The position numbers were made by a program, and so were the translations under genes. The notes below the pieces were generated by a model that saw only the letters and a list, made by a program, of their open reading frames with translations, made no database searches and was not told the DNA's origin. From positions 33,685 to 97,684 of the forward strand of contig DASPNJ010000046.1 in assembly GCA_035626595.1 (NCBI GenBank): a stretch of DNA of 64,000 bases, written 5' to 3'. Source of the DNA: JAQGMV01 sp035626595. Lineage in GTDB: Bacteria > Pseudomonadota > Gammaproteobacteria > Burkholderiales > SG8-41. Every line of letters starts with the position of its first letter. The first letter of the stretch is position 1. Below are positions 52,651 to 60,814 of the stretch, one piece after another.

Positions 52651-53580
52651 ATGAACATGAAGCAGCACAAGATCGGCTGGATCGGCATCGGCCGCATGGG
52701 TTACGCGATGGCCGAGCGGCTTGCGAAGGCGGGCGCCGACATTTCCGTGTGGAACCGTACGCGTTCGAAAGCAGAGCCGCTCGCTGCTGCAGGTGCGAAA
52801 GTCGTGAACGCGCTGACCGATCTCGCCGATCGCGACATCGTCTTCACCATGGTCGCCGCCGGCAAGGACGTGAAGGAAGTGCTGTTCGGCGCGAACGGCG
52901 TGCTGTCCAAAGGCAAGGCGCCGAAGATCGTCGTCGATTCGACCTCGATCTCCCTCGAAGAATCGGCCGAGATCCGGCAGAAGCTGGCAGACAAAGGTGT
53001 GAAGTTCCTGTCGGCGCCGGTCTCAGGCAACGCTAAGGTGATCAAGGCCGGCAAGCTCACGGTCGTCGCCTCCGGCCCGCGAGACGCCTTCGACATCGTG
53101 TCGCCGTACCTGGCGCAAATCGGCCAAGGCGTGTCCTACGTCGGCGACGGCGAGCTCTCGCGCATCGCGAAGATCTGTCACAACGTGATGCTCGGCGTCG
53201 TCATCCAGAACCTGTGCGAGATCACGATCCTCGCCGAGAAGGCCGGGATGAAGCGCCACGCCTTCCTCGATTTTCTCAACAAGAGCGTGATGGGCTCGAT
53301 GTTCACGCGCTACAAGACGCCGGGGCTGGCGAACCTCGACTTCCACGTCACCTTCACGCCGGAGCTCCTGCGCAAGGACATCGACCTGGGACTCACCGCG
53401 GGCAAGACGCTTGGCGTGCCGATGCCGCTCGCCTCGATCACGCGCGACATGGTGCAGACGCTCATCGGCCACGGTTACGCCGAGCAGGATTTCTCGGCGC
53501 TGCTGCTCCTGCAGGCGAAAGCCTCGGGCATCGAGCTCGAGCCCGAGAACGCCGAGATCGGCGACGGTCTGTCGAGCTGA
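52651..53580 (+). CDS. NAD(P)-dependent beta-hydroxyacid dehydrogenase (3-hydroxyisobutyrate dehydrogenase family)
   Basis: 309 aa. Rossmann loop GWIGIGRMGYAMAERL (9-24), substrate-binding SAPVSGNAKVIKAGKL (121-135) and catalytic Lys174 in RIAKICHNVM. This family covers 3-hydroxyisobutyrate, tartronate-semialdehyde and glyoxylate/succinic-semialdehyde reductases. The usual K-x2-N-N after the Lys reads K-I-C-H-N. It follows E2 and precedes an FMN hydroxyacid oxidase, so it probably handles a hydroxyacid or semialdehyde intermediate of the same pathway. Confidence 0.88.
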   Translation: MNMKQHKIGWIGIGRMGYAMAERLAKAGADISVWNRTRSKAEPLAAAGAKVVNALTDLADRDIVFTMVAAGKDVKEVLFGANGVLSKGKAPKIVVDSTSISLEESAEIRQKLADKGVKFLSAPVSGNAKVIKAGKLTVVASGPRDAFDIVSPYLAQIGQGVSYVGDGELSRIAKICHNVMLGVVIQNLCEITILAEKAGMKRHAFLDFLNKSVMGSMFTRYKTPGLANLDFHVTFTPELLRKDIDLGLTAGKTLGVPMPLASITRDMVQTLIGHGYAEQDFSALLLLQAKASGIELEPENAEIGDGLSS

Positions 53581-53595
53581 CGCCCGGGAGTGACG

Positions 53596-54699
53596 ATGGC
53601 CGAAGCACAGGACACCAAAACGCCCGAATTCGCATCGCTGCAGGAGATCGTTGTGGGCGCGCGCCGGAAGCTCACGCAGGAGCTTTGGGATCACCTGTCG
53701 GGCGGCTCGGACTCGGAGACGACGCTGCGCCGCAACCGGCTCGCGCTCGACAGCCTCGCGCTGCGCCAGCGCGTGCTGGTGAACGTCGCCGATATCGACA
53801 CGCGCGCGACGCTGCTGGGCCAGACGCTCGCGACCCCGGTCTTCCTGGCGCCGGTGGGCGGCTTTCTCGGCATGTGCAACCCCGAGGGCGCCATTCCGGT
53901 GGCGCGCGCCGCGGTCGCGAAGAAGACGACGGCCTTCATCAGCACCGCGGCAAAGCCCGGCTTCGAAGAGGCCCAGCAGTCCGTCAGCGAGCCGCTCATC
54001 TTCCAACTTTACGTGCGCTCGGGCCGCGCGTGGATCGAAGAGACCCTCGACAAGGCGAGGAACGCCGGTTTTCGCGCGCTGTGCGTGACCGTCGACCGTG
54101 CGTGGTACGGGCGGCGCGAGCGCGATCTGATCAGCCGCGCGAACGTGCGCGAAGGCTTCGGCGACCCGCGCTACCAGGCGAGCATCGTCTGGGAGGATCT
54201 CGTCTGGATGAAGCAGCGCATGCAGGGCCGTCCGCTGATCGTGAAAGGTGTAGCGACCGGTGAAGATGCGAAGCTCGCCGTCGATTACGGCGCGGACGTC
54301 ATATACGTGTCGAATCACGGCGGCCGCCAGCTCGATCACGGTCAGGGCAGCATCGAAGTTCTGCCCGAGGTCGTGGAAGCCGTCGCCGGTCGTGCGGAGG
54401 TCCTCTACGACGGCGGTGTGCTGCGCGGCACCGACGTCATCAAGGCGATTGCACTCGGCGCGCGCGCCGTCGGCGTCGGCAAGCTGCTGGGCTGGTCACT
54501 TGCCGCCGCCGGTCAGGCCGGAATCGAGCGCATGCTCGAGCTGCTCGAGATCGAGATCCGCACCGCGCTGGGCCTCATGGGCGTGACCGCGCTCTCGCAG
54601 CTGAACCCCTCGTGGGTGCGGCCTTGCATCCCCGCGGCACCGCTTTCGCATACCAGCGGCTATCCCTGGTACGAGGAACAGCTCCGCGCCGGACGCTGA
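53596..54699 (+). CDS. FMN-dependent alpha-hydroxyacid oxidase/dehydrogenase
   Basis: 367 aa TIM-barrel enzyme of the lactate/glycolate/mandelate family that oxidises an L-2-hydroxyacid to a 2-oxoacid. The catalytic base His241 and substrate Arg244 are in SNHGGRQLDHG, FMN-binding Lys217 in LIVKGV, and the Tyr equivalent to glycolate oxidase Tyr129 is in FQLYV. The position of Tyr24 of glycolate oxidase appears to be His33 (WDHLSGG), which may shift substrate preference. ATG 53596 has GGGAG 5 bases upstream; a GTG at 53590 is less likely. The stop overlaps the next ATG. Confidence 0.88.
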   Translation: MAEAQDTKTPEFASLQEIVVGARRKLTQELWDHLSGGSDSETTLRRNRLALDSLALRQRVLVNVADIDTRATLLGQTLATPVFLAPVGGFLGMCNPEGAIPVARAAVAKKTTAFISTAAKPGFEEAQQSVSEPLIFQLYVRSGRAWIEETLDKARNAGFRALCVTVDRAWYGRRERDLISRANVREGFGDPRYQASIVWEDLVWMKQRMQGRPLIVKGVATGEDAKLAVDYGADVIYVSNHGGRQLDHGQGSIEVLPEVVEAVAGRAEVLYDGGVLRGTDVIKAIALGARAVGVGKLLGWSLAAAGQAGIERMLELLEIEIRTALGLMGVTALSQLNPSWVRPCIPAAPLSHTSGYPWYEEQLRAGR

Positions 54700-55877
54700 T
54701 GACCCTGCAGCTCGATCCAAAGCTCGCCGCGCTCCTTTCGCAGCAGCCGTTCGCGCGCTTTTCCGACGCCGAGATGGCGCGCCGGCGCAGCGCGCTGATC
54801 GGCGCGATGCGGAAAATGCAGGTCGATCACCTGCTCGTGTGCGGCGAGCAGCGCGTGGGCTCCGGCGTGCAGTGGCTCACCGGCTGGCCGGCGACCGTCG
54901 AAGCGCTCTGCATCGTGTCGCCGCACGAAAAGAACCTCATGTTCGTCGAGTGGTACAACCACTGGCCGCTCGCACAGCGCATGGCTCATGCGACCGACGT
55001 GCAGTGGAGCGGCCACGCGGGCATCGACAGGGTGATCGACGAGCTTCAGCGCCGGGGCGCGAAGCGCGTGGGATTCACTGGGCCGCTCGCGTACCGCAAA
55101 TGCAGAAAGCTCGAAGGCGCGTTCGAGGCGCTCGTGGAAATGAATCGCGAGTACGTGAGCCTGAGGCTCGTGAAGTCCGACGAAGAGATCGACTGGCTGC
55201 GCGTCGGCGCCGCGTTCTCGGACGCGGCGATCGAAGCGCTGCGGCAGGCGCTCAGGCCCGGATTGACCGAGCGCGACCTCTGGGACATCACGGAGCACGC
55301 ATACGCGCCGCACGGCGGCACCACGCAGATCCATTACTTCGGCGTGACCTCGATGCAGGATCCCGACTGCGCCGTGCCGCGCCAGTTTCCGGAAAACCGC
55401 ACGGTGCAGGTCGGCGACGTCGTGTTCTGCGAGTTGAGCGGAAGCTTTTGGGACTATTCGGGTCAGGTGCTGCGCACGTTCACGGTGGGCGCCGATCCGA
55501 CGCCGCTCTATCGCGACCTCTACACGACGGCGGAAGCGGCGTTCGACGCGATTGCGGCGGTGCTGCGCCCCGGCACGAGCGCGGAACGTATCGTCGAAGT
55601 ATCGGGTGTCATCGAGAAGGCGGGCTTCACGACGTGCGACGACATCCTGCACGGTTACGGCGGCGGCTATCTGCCGCCGGTGCTCGGCAGCCAGAGCCGT
55701 CCCGCCGGCACGGTTCCGGATATGCAGCTCGAGGCCGGGATGTGTGTCGTCGTGCAGCCGAACGTCATCACGAAGGACGGCCGCGCCGGTGTGCAGGTCG
55801 GCGAGCTCGTGCACATCACCGATCACGGCTTCGAACGCCTGCACAAGGCGCCGCGGGCGCTCTTCCGCGTCGGGTAG
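54699..55877 (+). CDS. M24-fold (creatinase-like) protein lacking the metal site
   Basis: 392 aa with the same two-domain fold as the protein at 47862 but only distantly related. Metal-ligand positions read Glu245 (CELSG), Gln256 (SGQVLRTF), His318 (LHGYG), Gln353 (VVQPN) and Glu369 (VGELV); three of the five are not the prolidase residues. The fold and conserved His suggest a creatinase-type hydrolase rather than a peptidase. ATG 54699 overlaps the upstream stop (TGATG), so it is co-translated with the hydroxyacid oxidase. Confidence 0.8.
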   Translation: MTLQLDPKLAALLSQQPFARFSDAEMARRRSALIGAMRKMQVDHLLVCGEQRVGSGVQWLTGWPATVEALCIVSPHEKNLMFVEWYNHWPLAQRMAHATDVQWSGHAGIDRVIDELQRRGAKRVGFTGPLAYRKCRKLEGAFEALVEMNREYVSLRLVKSDEEIDWLRVGAAFSDAAIEALRQALRPGLTERDLWDITEHAYAPHGGTTQIHYFGVTSMQDPDCAVPRQFPENRTVQVGDVVFCELSGSFWDYSGQVLRTFTVGADPTPLYRDLYTTAEAAFDAIAAVLRPGTSAERIVEVSGVIEKAGFTTCDDILHGYGGGYLPPVLGSQSRPAGTVPDMQLEAGMCVVVQPNVITKDGRAGVQVGELVHITDHGFERLHKAPRALFRVG

Positions 55878-55892
55878 CCATCTTGCATGGGT

Positions 55893-55960
55893 GTCGGAAC
55901 CGTAGGGTGCGCCTGCGGCGCACCGGCGGGTTGATCATCGACCCACGCTATGGTTCCGAC
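55893..55960 (+). repeat. Composite palindrome with GTAGGGTGCGC core
   Basis: Outer arms GTCGGAACC (55893-55901) and GGTTCCGAC (55952-55960) enclose TAGGGTGCGC-CTGC-GGCGCACC. It lies between the M24 gene and the small zinc-ribbon gene, whose GGAGG ribosome-binding site directly follows the right arm. Confidence 0.65.
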
Positions 55961-55971
55961 GGAGGTTTACG

Positions 55972-56190
55972 ATGACTGACAAATCCAAAGCGCCACTGCA
56001 TGCCGCGCCCGGCGGCGGCAATCCGGTCGAGCCCGAAATGAATCCCGGCGATCAGGCGCCGCCCGCAACGCCCGGGGCCGGCGAGAACATCTGCCCGAAA
56101 TGCAGCGGCAGCGGCGTACGCGACGATGGTGGGCGCTGCGAGCACTGCGGCGGGACCGGCAAGATCATCGTCGGTGTCGGAGGAGCGTAG
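55972..56190 (+). CDS. Small zinc-ribbon (DnaJ central-domain-like) protein
   Basis: 72 aa. The N-terminal 38 residues are Pro/Gly/Ala-rich and probably disordered. The C-terminus has two CxxC pairs in DnaJ style, CPKCSGSG (Cys41, Cys44) and CEHCGGTG (Cys56, Cys59), predicted to bind one zinc. GGAGG is 8 bases before ATG 55972. Similar stand-alone CxxCxGxG proteins occur beside many enzyme genes, with no defined role. Confidence 0.72.
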   Translation: MTDKSKAPLHAAPGGGNPVEPEMNPGDQAPPATPGAGENICPKCSGSGVRDDGGRCEHCGGTGKIIVGVGGA

Positions 56191-56227
56191 CGACTCCGTC
56201 GCTACGCTCCGGGCGCCGGTGCACGAC

Positions 56228-56271
56228 ACAGAGGGAAACCAAGGTTTCCCTCCGTGACCTCCCTTCCTTCG
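56228..56271 (+). repeat. GGGAAACC-type palindromic repeat
   Basis: CACAGAGGGAAACC-AA-GGTTTCCCTCCGTGACCTCCCTTCCTTCGG; the same module as at 5884-6075 and 36887-37140, here in single copy just before the HAD gene. Confidence 0.8.
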
Positions 56272-56288
56272 GCTGAGTCTGACGTCTA

Positions 56289-56930
56289 TTGAAGCTGAAA
56301 TATGACGCGGTGCTGTTCGATCTGCTGACGGCGCTCCTCGATTCCTGGTCGGTGTGGAACGAGAGCGCGGGCTCGGAGGCCGCGGGCCGGCGCTGGCGCG
56401 CGGAGTACTTGAAACGCACGTACGGCTGCGGCGCGTACCGTCCCTACGAGACGCTGGTGCGCGAAGCGGCCGAAGCCGCTGGTCTCGACGCACGCTGCGC
56501 CGATGCGCTCGATGGGAAATGGCCGGAGCTCGCGCCGTGGCCCGACGCGCAGCCCGTGCTGTCGGCGCTGCGGGCGACTCACCGGCTCGGCGTCGTCACC
56601 AATTGCTCCGAACAAAAAGGCCGTGCCGCCGCCGAACGCGTCGGCGTGCGCTTCGACGTCGTGGTGAGCGCCGAGCGTGCGGGCTACTACAAGCCCGATC
56701 CGCGGCCGTACCGCGTGGCGCTCGAAACGCTCGAATTGCCCGCGGAACGGGTGCTGTTCGTGGCGGGCTCCGGTTACGATCTCTTCGGCACGCACGCGGT
56801 CGGTCTCGACACCTACTGGCACAACCGGCTCGGCATCGCGGCGCCGCAAGGCGCGCCCGCACCGCTCGTCGAAAGCCGCTCGCTGCACGGCCTTCCGGCG
56901 CTCGCGCTCACCGCGCGCGCCGCGCCGTGA
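56289..56930 (+). CDS. HAD-superfamily hydrolase (haloacid dehalogenase-like)
   Basis: 213 aa with a helical cap after motif I. Motif I reads LFDLLTALLDS (nucleophile Asp; the usual second Asp/Tyr-Gly is replaced), motif II is VTNCS, and motif III/IV run YYKPDPRPYRVAL and AGSGYDLFGTHAVGL. Lack of the +2 Asp points to a dehalogenase or phosphonatase-like variant rather than a phosphatase. It starts at TTG 56289 with a weak ribosome-binding site, directly after a repeat, so the true start is uncertain. Substrate unknown. Confidence 0.75.
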   Translation: MKLKYDAVLFDLLTALLDSWSVWNESAGSEAAGRRWRAEYLKRTYGCGAYRPYETLVREAAEAAGLDARCADALDGKWPELAPWPDAQPVLSALRATHRLGVVTNCSEQKGRAAAERVGVRFDVVVSAERAGYYKPDPRPYRVALETLELPAERVLFVAGSGYDLFGTHAVGLDTYWHNRLGIAAPQGAPAPLVESRSLHGLPALALTARAAP

Positions 56931-56961
56931 GATCATCGGCGCCTCCCACAGGACAATACAC

Positions 56962-58593
56962 ATGGCCAAGACACGCGGCGCCGACCTCGTCGCGCGCACG
57001 CTCGCGCAAGCCGGCGCGAAGCAGATTTTTTCGCTTTCGGGCAACCACATCATGCCGCTCTACGACGCGGCGCTCGATGCGGAGCTCGCGATCACGCACG
57101 TGCGTCACGAGAACGCGGCGGTCCATATGGCCGATGCGTGGGGGCGGCTTACCGAAGCGCCGGGCATCGTGTGGCTCACCGGGGGTCCCGGACACGCGAA
57201 CGGCATCGGCGCGCTCTATACGGCGCTCGAATCGGAGTCGCCGCTCGTCCTGATCTCGGGTCACGCGCCGCTCTCGGAGCTCGGCAGGGGCTCGTTCCAG
57301 GAAATGGCGCAGGCCGATATGGCGGCACCGGTCGCGAAAGCCTCGTGGACCGCGCAGAAGGCCGAATCGCTGGGTGAAGACGTCGCGCGGGCGTTGCGCA
57401 TTGCGATGTCGGGGCGGCCGGGGCCGGTGCACCTGAGCCTCCCGTTCGACCTGCTGGAGGCGAATGTCGAGTCCCACACGGTCCCAGCGGATGCGTTCCG
57501 GCCACGGCCACGTGCGCTGCCAGAGACTGCGGCCGATGCCGTCATAGAGTTGCTCGAGCGTGCGCAGCGCCCGCTGGTGCTCGCCGGCGCCGTTATGGCG
57601 AGCACGCGATCACGCGAACTCCGCAAGCGTCTCGAGGACGCGCTCGGCGTTCCGATCGTCTGCATGGAAAGCCCGCGCGGTCTGAACGACCCGGCCCAGG
57701 GCGCGCTCGCCGAAATGGTGTCGCGGGCCGATGCGATCGTGCTGCTCGGGAAAAAGCCGGACTTCACCGTCAAGTTCGGCAAACCTCCCGCGATTTCGCC
57801 CATGTGCCGCGTTGCCGTGATCGATCCCGAGCAATCCGTCCTGGAGCGCGCGAAAACGATTCTCGGGGCGCAGCGCGTGATGCTCGCCGAACTGGCCGAC
57901 AGCGTTGCGGCCGCGGAGCAGCTCATCGGGCGTGCGCATCCGCGGAACCCATTGACGTGGCTGCGCGAAGTTGGAGCGGCGCTGCGTGTGCGGCCTTTCG
58001 ATCCGGCCGCGAGCGCGTCGCGCTCGGACAGCGCGGTGCATCCGGTCGACGTCGGTCGCGCGGTGCAGGCGTTGATCGATGCGTCACCCGAACCGCTGCT
58101 CGTCTCCGACGGCGGCGAATTCGGCCAATGGGCACAGGCGTGCGTGAGCGCGCCCACACGCGTGATCAACGGTCAGGCCGGCTCGATCGGCAGCGCCATA
58201 CCGTTTGCACTGGCGGCGAAAGTCGCGCGGCCGTCATCCACCGTCATCGCAATGTCAGGCGATGGCGCCTGCGGCTTCCATCTGCTCGAGATGGAGACGG
58301 CGATGCGCGCCGGCCTCGCGTTCGTGGTGGTCGTGGGCAACGACGCGTGCTGGAACGCCGAGCATCAGATCCAGCTTCGCGCGTACGGTCGCGAGCGCGC
58401 GCACGGTTGCGAGCTGCAGCCGACGCGCTACGACCAGGTCGTCACCGCGCTCGGCGGACACGGCGAGCTCGTCACGCGCGCGGCCGATCTGCCCGCGGCA
58501 CTGTCGCGGGCGGTCGCGTCCGGCAAACCCGCGCTCGTGAACGTCATGATCGAGCGCCTGCCGGCGCCCACGGTACCCGCGAAGCCATCATAG
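56962..58593 (+). CDS. ThDP-dependent enzyme (acetolactate synthase/benzoylformate decarboxylase family)
   Basis: 543 aa with the three-domain layout PYR (1-165), middle (190-330) and PP (370-520). The ThDP-activating Glu50 is in VRHENAAVHMADA, and the Mg/ThDP motif runs from GDGACGF to GNDACWN (about 431-456). No FAD-specific features are clear. Together with an FMN hydroxyacid oxidase this could decarboxylate or ligate the resulting 2-oxoacid, as in the mandelate pathway; that is inference. Last plus-strand gene of the island. Confidence 0.85.
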   Translation: MAKTRGADLVARTLAQAGAKQIFSLSGNHIMPLYDAALDAELAITHVRHENAAVHMADAWGRLTEAPGIVWLTGGPGHANGIGALYTALESESPLVLISGHAPLSELGRGSFQEMAQADMAAPVAKASWTAQKAESLGEDVARALRIAMSGRPGPVHLSLPFDLLEANVESHTVPADAFRPRPRALPETAADAVIELLERAQRPLVLAGAVMASTRSRELRKRLEDALGVPIVCMESPRGLNDPAQGALAEMVSRADAIVLLGKKPDFTVKFGKPPAISPMCRVAVIDPEQSVLERAKTILGAQRVMLAELADSVAAAEQLIGRAHPRNPLTWLREVGAALRVRPFDPAASASRSDSAVHPVDVGRAVQALIDASPEPLLVSDGGEFGQWAQACVSAPTRVINGQAGSIGSAIPFALAAKVARPSSTVIAMSGDGACGFHLLEMETAMRAGLAFVVVVGNDACWNAEHQIQLRAYGRERAHGCELQPTRYDQVVTALGGHGELVTRAADLPAALSRAVASGKPALVNVMIERLPAPTVPAKPS

Positions 58594-58624
58594 GGTCCGC
58601 TGGGTGGCGCACCGCGCGTTCGCG

Positions 58625-59593
58625 CTACAGGAGCGGGATCTTCGCGGCCTTCACGACTTTCGCCCACTTCGCCATCTCGGACCGGATCAGCTCCGAGAAT
58701 TCCTTCGGCGTCGTCGGCACCGCGTCCATGCCCTGTGAGGCGTAGCGTTCCCTGATCTCGGGCGTTTTCAGCACCGTCACCGTCGCCTTGCTCAGCGTAT
58801 CGATGATCGGCCTGGGCACACCGGCAGGCGCGAGGAGCCCGTACCAGGTGCTGTAGCGATAGCCCGGCACGACCGTTTCCGCGACGGTGGGCACGTCCGG
58901 CAGCGTCACCGTGCGCTTCTCGCTCGTCACGGCATAGGCGCGCAGCCGATCCGCTTTGACGTGTGGCAGCGCGGACGCATACGTGGAAAAGAAGACCGAG
59001 ATTTGATTGCCGAGAAGCGCCGTGAGCGCAGGGCCGGTGCCCTTGAACGGCACGTGCACGAGGTCCATCTGCTGCGACATGAGCAGAAGCTCCATCGCGA
59101 GATGCGTGCCGGAGCCGTTACCCGCCGAGCCGTAAGTGAGCTTGCCCGGCTGCGCGCGCGCAAGCTTGATGAACTCGGCAATCGTTTTCGCCGGCAGTGA
59201 CGGGTGCGCGACGAGGATATTCGGCTGGTCCGTGACGAGCGAGACCGGCGTGAAATCGCGCAGCGTGTCGTAGGGCAGCTTCCGGTACAGCGCCGCGTTG
59301 AACGCCATGCTGATGTTGCCGAGCAGCAGCGTGTAACCGTCCGGGGTCGCTTTGGCCGCGAGGTCGGTGCCCAGCGTGCTTCCGGCGCCGGGGCGGTTGT
59401 CCACGACGACCGTTTGCCCGATGACCTTGGTGAGGCCTTCGGCGAGGATGCGCGCGCTGATGTCGGTGCCGCCGCCGGGCGCGAACGGCGCGATCATCCT
59501 GACCGGGCGCGTGGGATAGCTCTGTCCGAATGCGGGAACTGCAAGCGCCGCGAGCGCGACGGCGCACAGCGCGCGGGTGAGACTGCGATGCAT
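58625..59593 (-). CDS. Bug/TctC-family periplasmic solute-binding protein
   Basis: 322 aa with signal peptide (1-23, cleavage after AFG-QSYP) and hallmarks YPTRPVRMIAPFAPGGGTD, VDNRPGAGST and TPDGYTLLLG. It is convergent with the ThDP enzyme gene and divergent from the ATP-grasp gene. It is clearly paralogous to the Bug protein at 44609 but far from identical, so it is likely to bind a different ligand. Its ATG 59593 is preceded by AGGAGAAAAG. Confidence 0.92.
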   Translation of the reverse strand: MHRSLTRALCAVALAALAVPAFGQSYPTRPVRMIAPFAPGGGTDISARILAEGLTKVIGQTVVVDNRPGAGSTLGTDLAAKATPDGYTLLLGNISMAFNAALYRKLPYDTLRDFTPVSLVTDQPNILVAHPSLPAKTIAEFIKLARAQPGKLTYGSAGNGSGTHLAMELLLMSQQMDLVHVPFKGTGPALTALLGNQISVFFSTYASALPHVKADRLRAYAVTSEKRTVTLPDVPTVAETVVPGYRYSTWYGLLAPAGVPRPIIDTLSKATVTVLKTPEIRERYASQGMDAVPTTPKEFSELIRSEMAKWAKVVKAAKIPLL

Positions 59594-59686
59594 CTTTTCT
59601 CCTCGTCGTTGTTCTGGATCTACACGGTCGATGATAAGAGAGCCGACGTAAAAAGACGAGCGCTGACCCGCGCTACAATCGCGCGC

Positions 59687-60697
59687 ATGCGCCCGTCATC
59701 CATACGACGTGCACGTTGCGACGTCGCGGTGCTCGTCGACGAAGAAGTCGGCGCGCGCAGCGCGAGCGGACGCTTCGTCGTCGATGCGGGTTCGATGGAA
59801 GCGCACGTGCTGCACGCGCTGCGCGGGCGCTACGCCGGCGTGGCGGTGGTCCCGTTCGATGCGGCAATCGTTCCGACGATAGAGGAGCTGCGGCGTCTTG
59901 CGCCGCGGCTCGTATTCAATCTGACCGAATGGATCGGCGGTGACCGCCGGCTCGATGCGGCGATCGCGGGTGTGCTCGAGATGCTGAAGCTGCCCTATAC
60001 CGGCGCCGGCCCCGAGGGCCTGCAGCTCGCGCGCGACAAGGCGCTCGCGAAAAGCGTCGTCGCGGAGCTCGGAATCGAGACCGCGCCGCACCGGCTCGTG
60101 AACGGCCACGCGCCGGCGCTTCCGCGCCTGGACTTCCCGATCATCGTGAAGCCGCAGTTCGGCGATGCTTCGGACGGGATCGCCAACGCGGCGCTCGTGC
60201 GCACGCCGGCACAGCTTCGACGGCGCGTGGGCGCCATCCGCCGGCGCCTTTCGGACACGCTGATGTGCGAAGCGTTCGTGCCGGGACGGGATCTCTTCGT
60301 AGCGCTGCTCGGGAACGAGCCGCGCGTCATGCCGCCGCTCGAGCTCGTGGTCAGCCGCAGCGGTGCGGGCGCGCCGCGCTTCGCCACGTTCAAGGTGAAG
60401 AACGACCCGGAGTACCGGAAGCGGTGGGGCGTGCGCTATCGCGTGGCGCGCCTGGACGATGGCGTGCGCGCCCGCATCGACGATGCGAGCCGCCGCATCT
60501 TTCGCGCGCTCAAGCTGCGCGATTACGCGCGCATCGACTACCGGCTCACGCCGGACGACCGGCTCGTCTTTCTGGAGGCGAATCCCAATCCCGATCTGAC
60601 GCGGCATACGTTCGGCCGGGACGTCTGTTTCGCGGGCGTGCCCTATCCGGAGGTGATCGCGAGCATCGCACGAGCTGCGCTCGCGAGGGCTTCGTAG
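59687..60697 (+). CDS. D-alanine-D-alanine ligase-like ATP-grasp protein
   Basis: 336 aa with preATP-grasp, central and C-terminal ATP-grasp domains. Segments include LTEWIGGDRRLDAAIAGVLE, TGAGPEGLQLARDKALAK, PIIVKPQFGDASDGIA (ATP-binding Lys/loop) and the metal-binding FLEANPNPDL. It resembles Ddl but lacks the Ddl signatures for D-Ala and is not in a cell-wall cluster; an unknown amide, ester or peptide ligase. ATG 59687 has no ribosome-binding site but TACAAT ends 8 bases upstream, so the mRNA may be leaderless or nearly so. Confidence 0.8.
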   Translation: MRPSSIRRARCDVAVLVDEEVGARSASGRFVVDAGSMEAHVLHALRGRYAGVAVVPFDAAIVPTIEELRRLAPRLVFNLTEWIGGDRRLDAAIAGVLEMLKLPYTGAGPEGLQLARDKALAKSVVAELGIETAPHRLVNGHAPALPRLDFPIIVKPQFGDASDGIANAALVRTPAQLRRRVGAIRRRLSDTLMCEAFVPGRDLFVALLGNEPRVMPPLELVVSRSGAGAPRFATFKVKNDPEYRKRWGVRYRVARLDDGVRARIDDASRRIFRALKLRDYARIDYRLTPDDRLVFLEANPNPDLTRHTFGRDVCFAGVPYPEVIASIARAALARAS

Positions 60698-60701
60698 CGT
60701 C

Positions 60702-60727
60702 GTACGGTGCGCTGATTACGCACCGGC
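60702..60727 (+). repeat. GGTGCGC palindromic repeat
   Basis: GGTGCG (60706-60711) and CGCACC (60719-60724), a shorter diverged member of the GTAGGGTGCGC family just after the ATP-grasp stop. Confidence 0.6.
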
Positions 60728-60755
60728 CTCTGCGTCTTCGGGCACGTGCGAGCAA

Positions 60756-60814
60756 ACCGTAGGGTGCGCTGGTAACGCACCGGCCGGTGGGTTGCCACTC
60801 ACCCTACGGTTTTT
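60756..60814 (+). terminator. Repeat-derived terminator after the ATP-grasp gene
   Basis: Perfect 11-bp arms ACCGTAGGGTG (60756-60766) and CACCCTACGGT (60800-60810) enclose an inner GGTGCG/CGCACC-type stem and are followed by TTTTT (60810-60814). Read rightwards it would terminate the ATP-grasp transcript. On the other strand the right arm supplies the last codons and TAG of the TPR gene. Confidence 0.65.
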
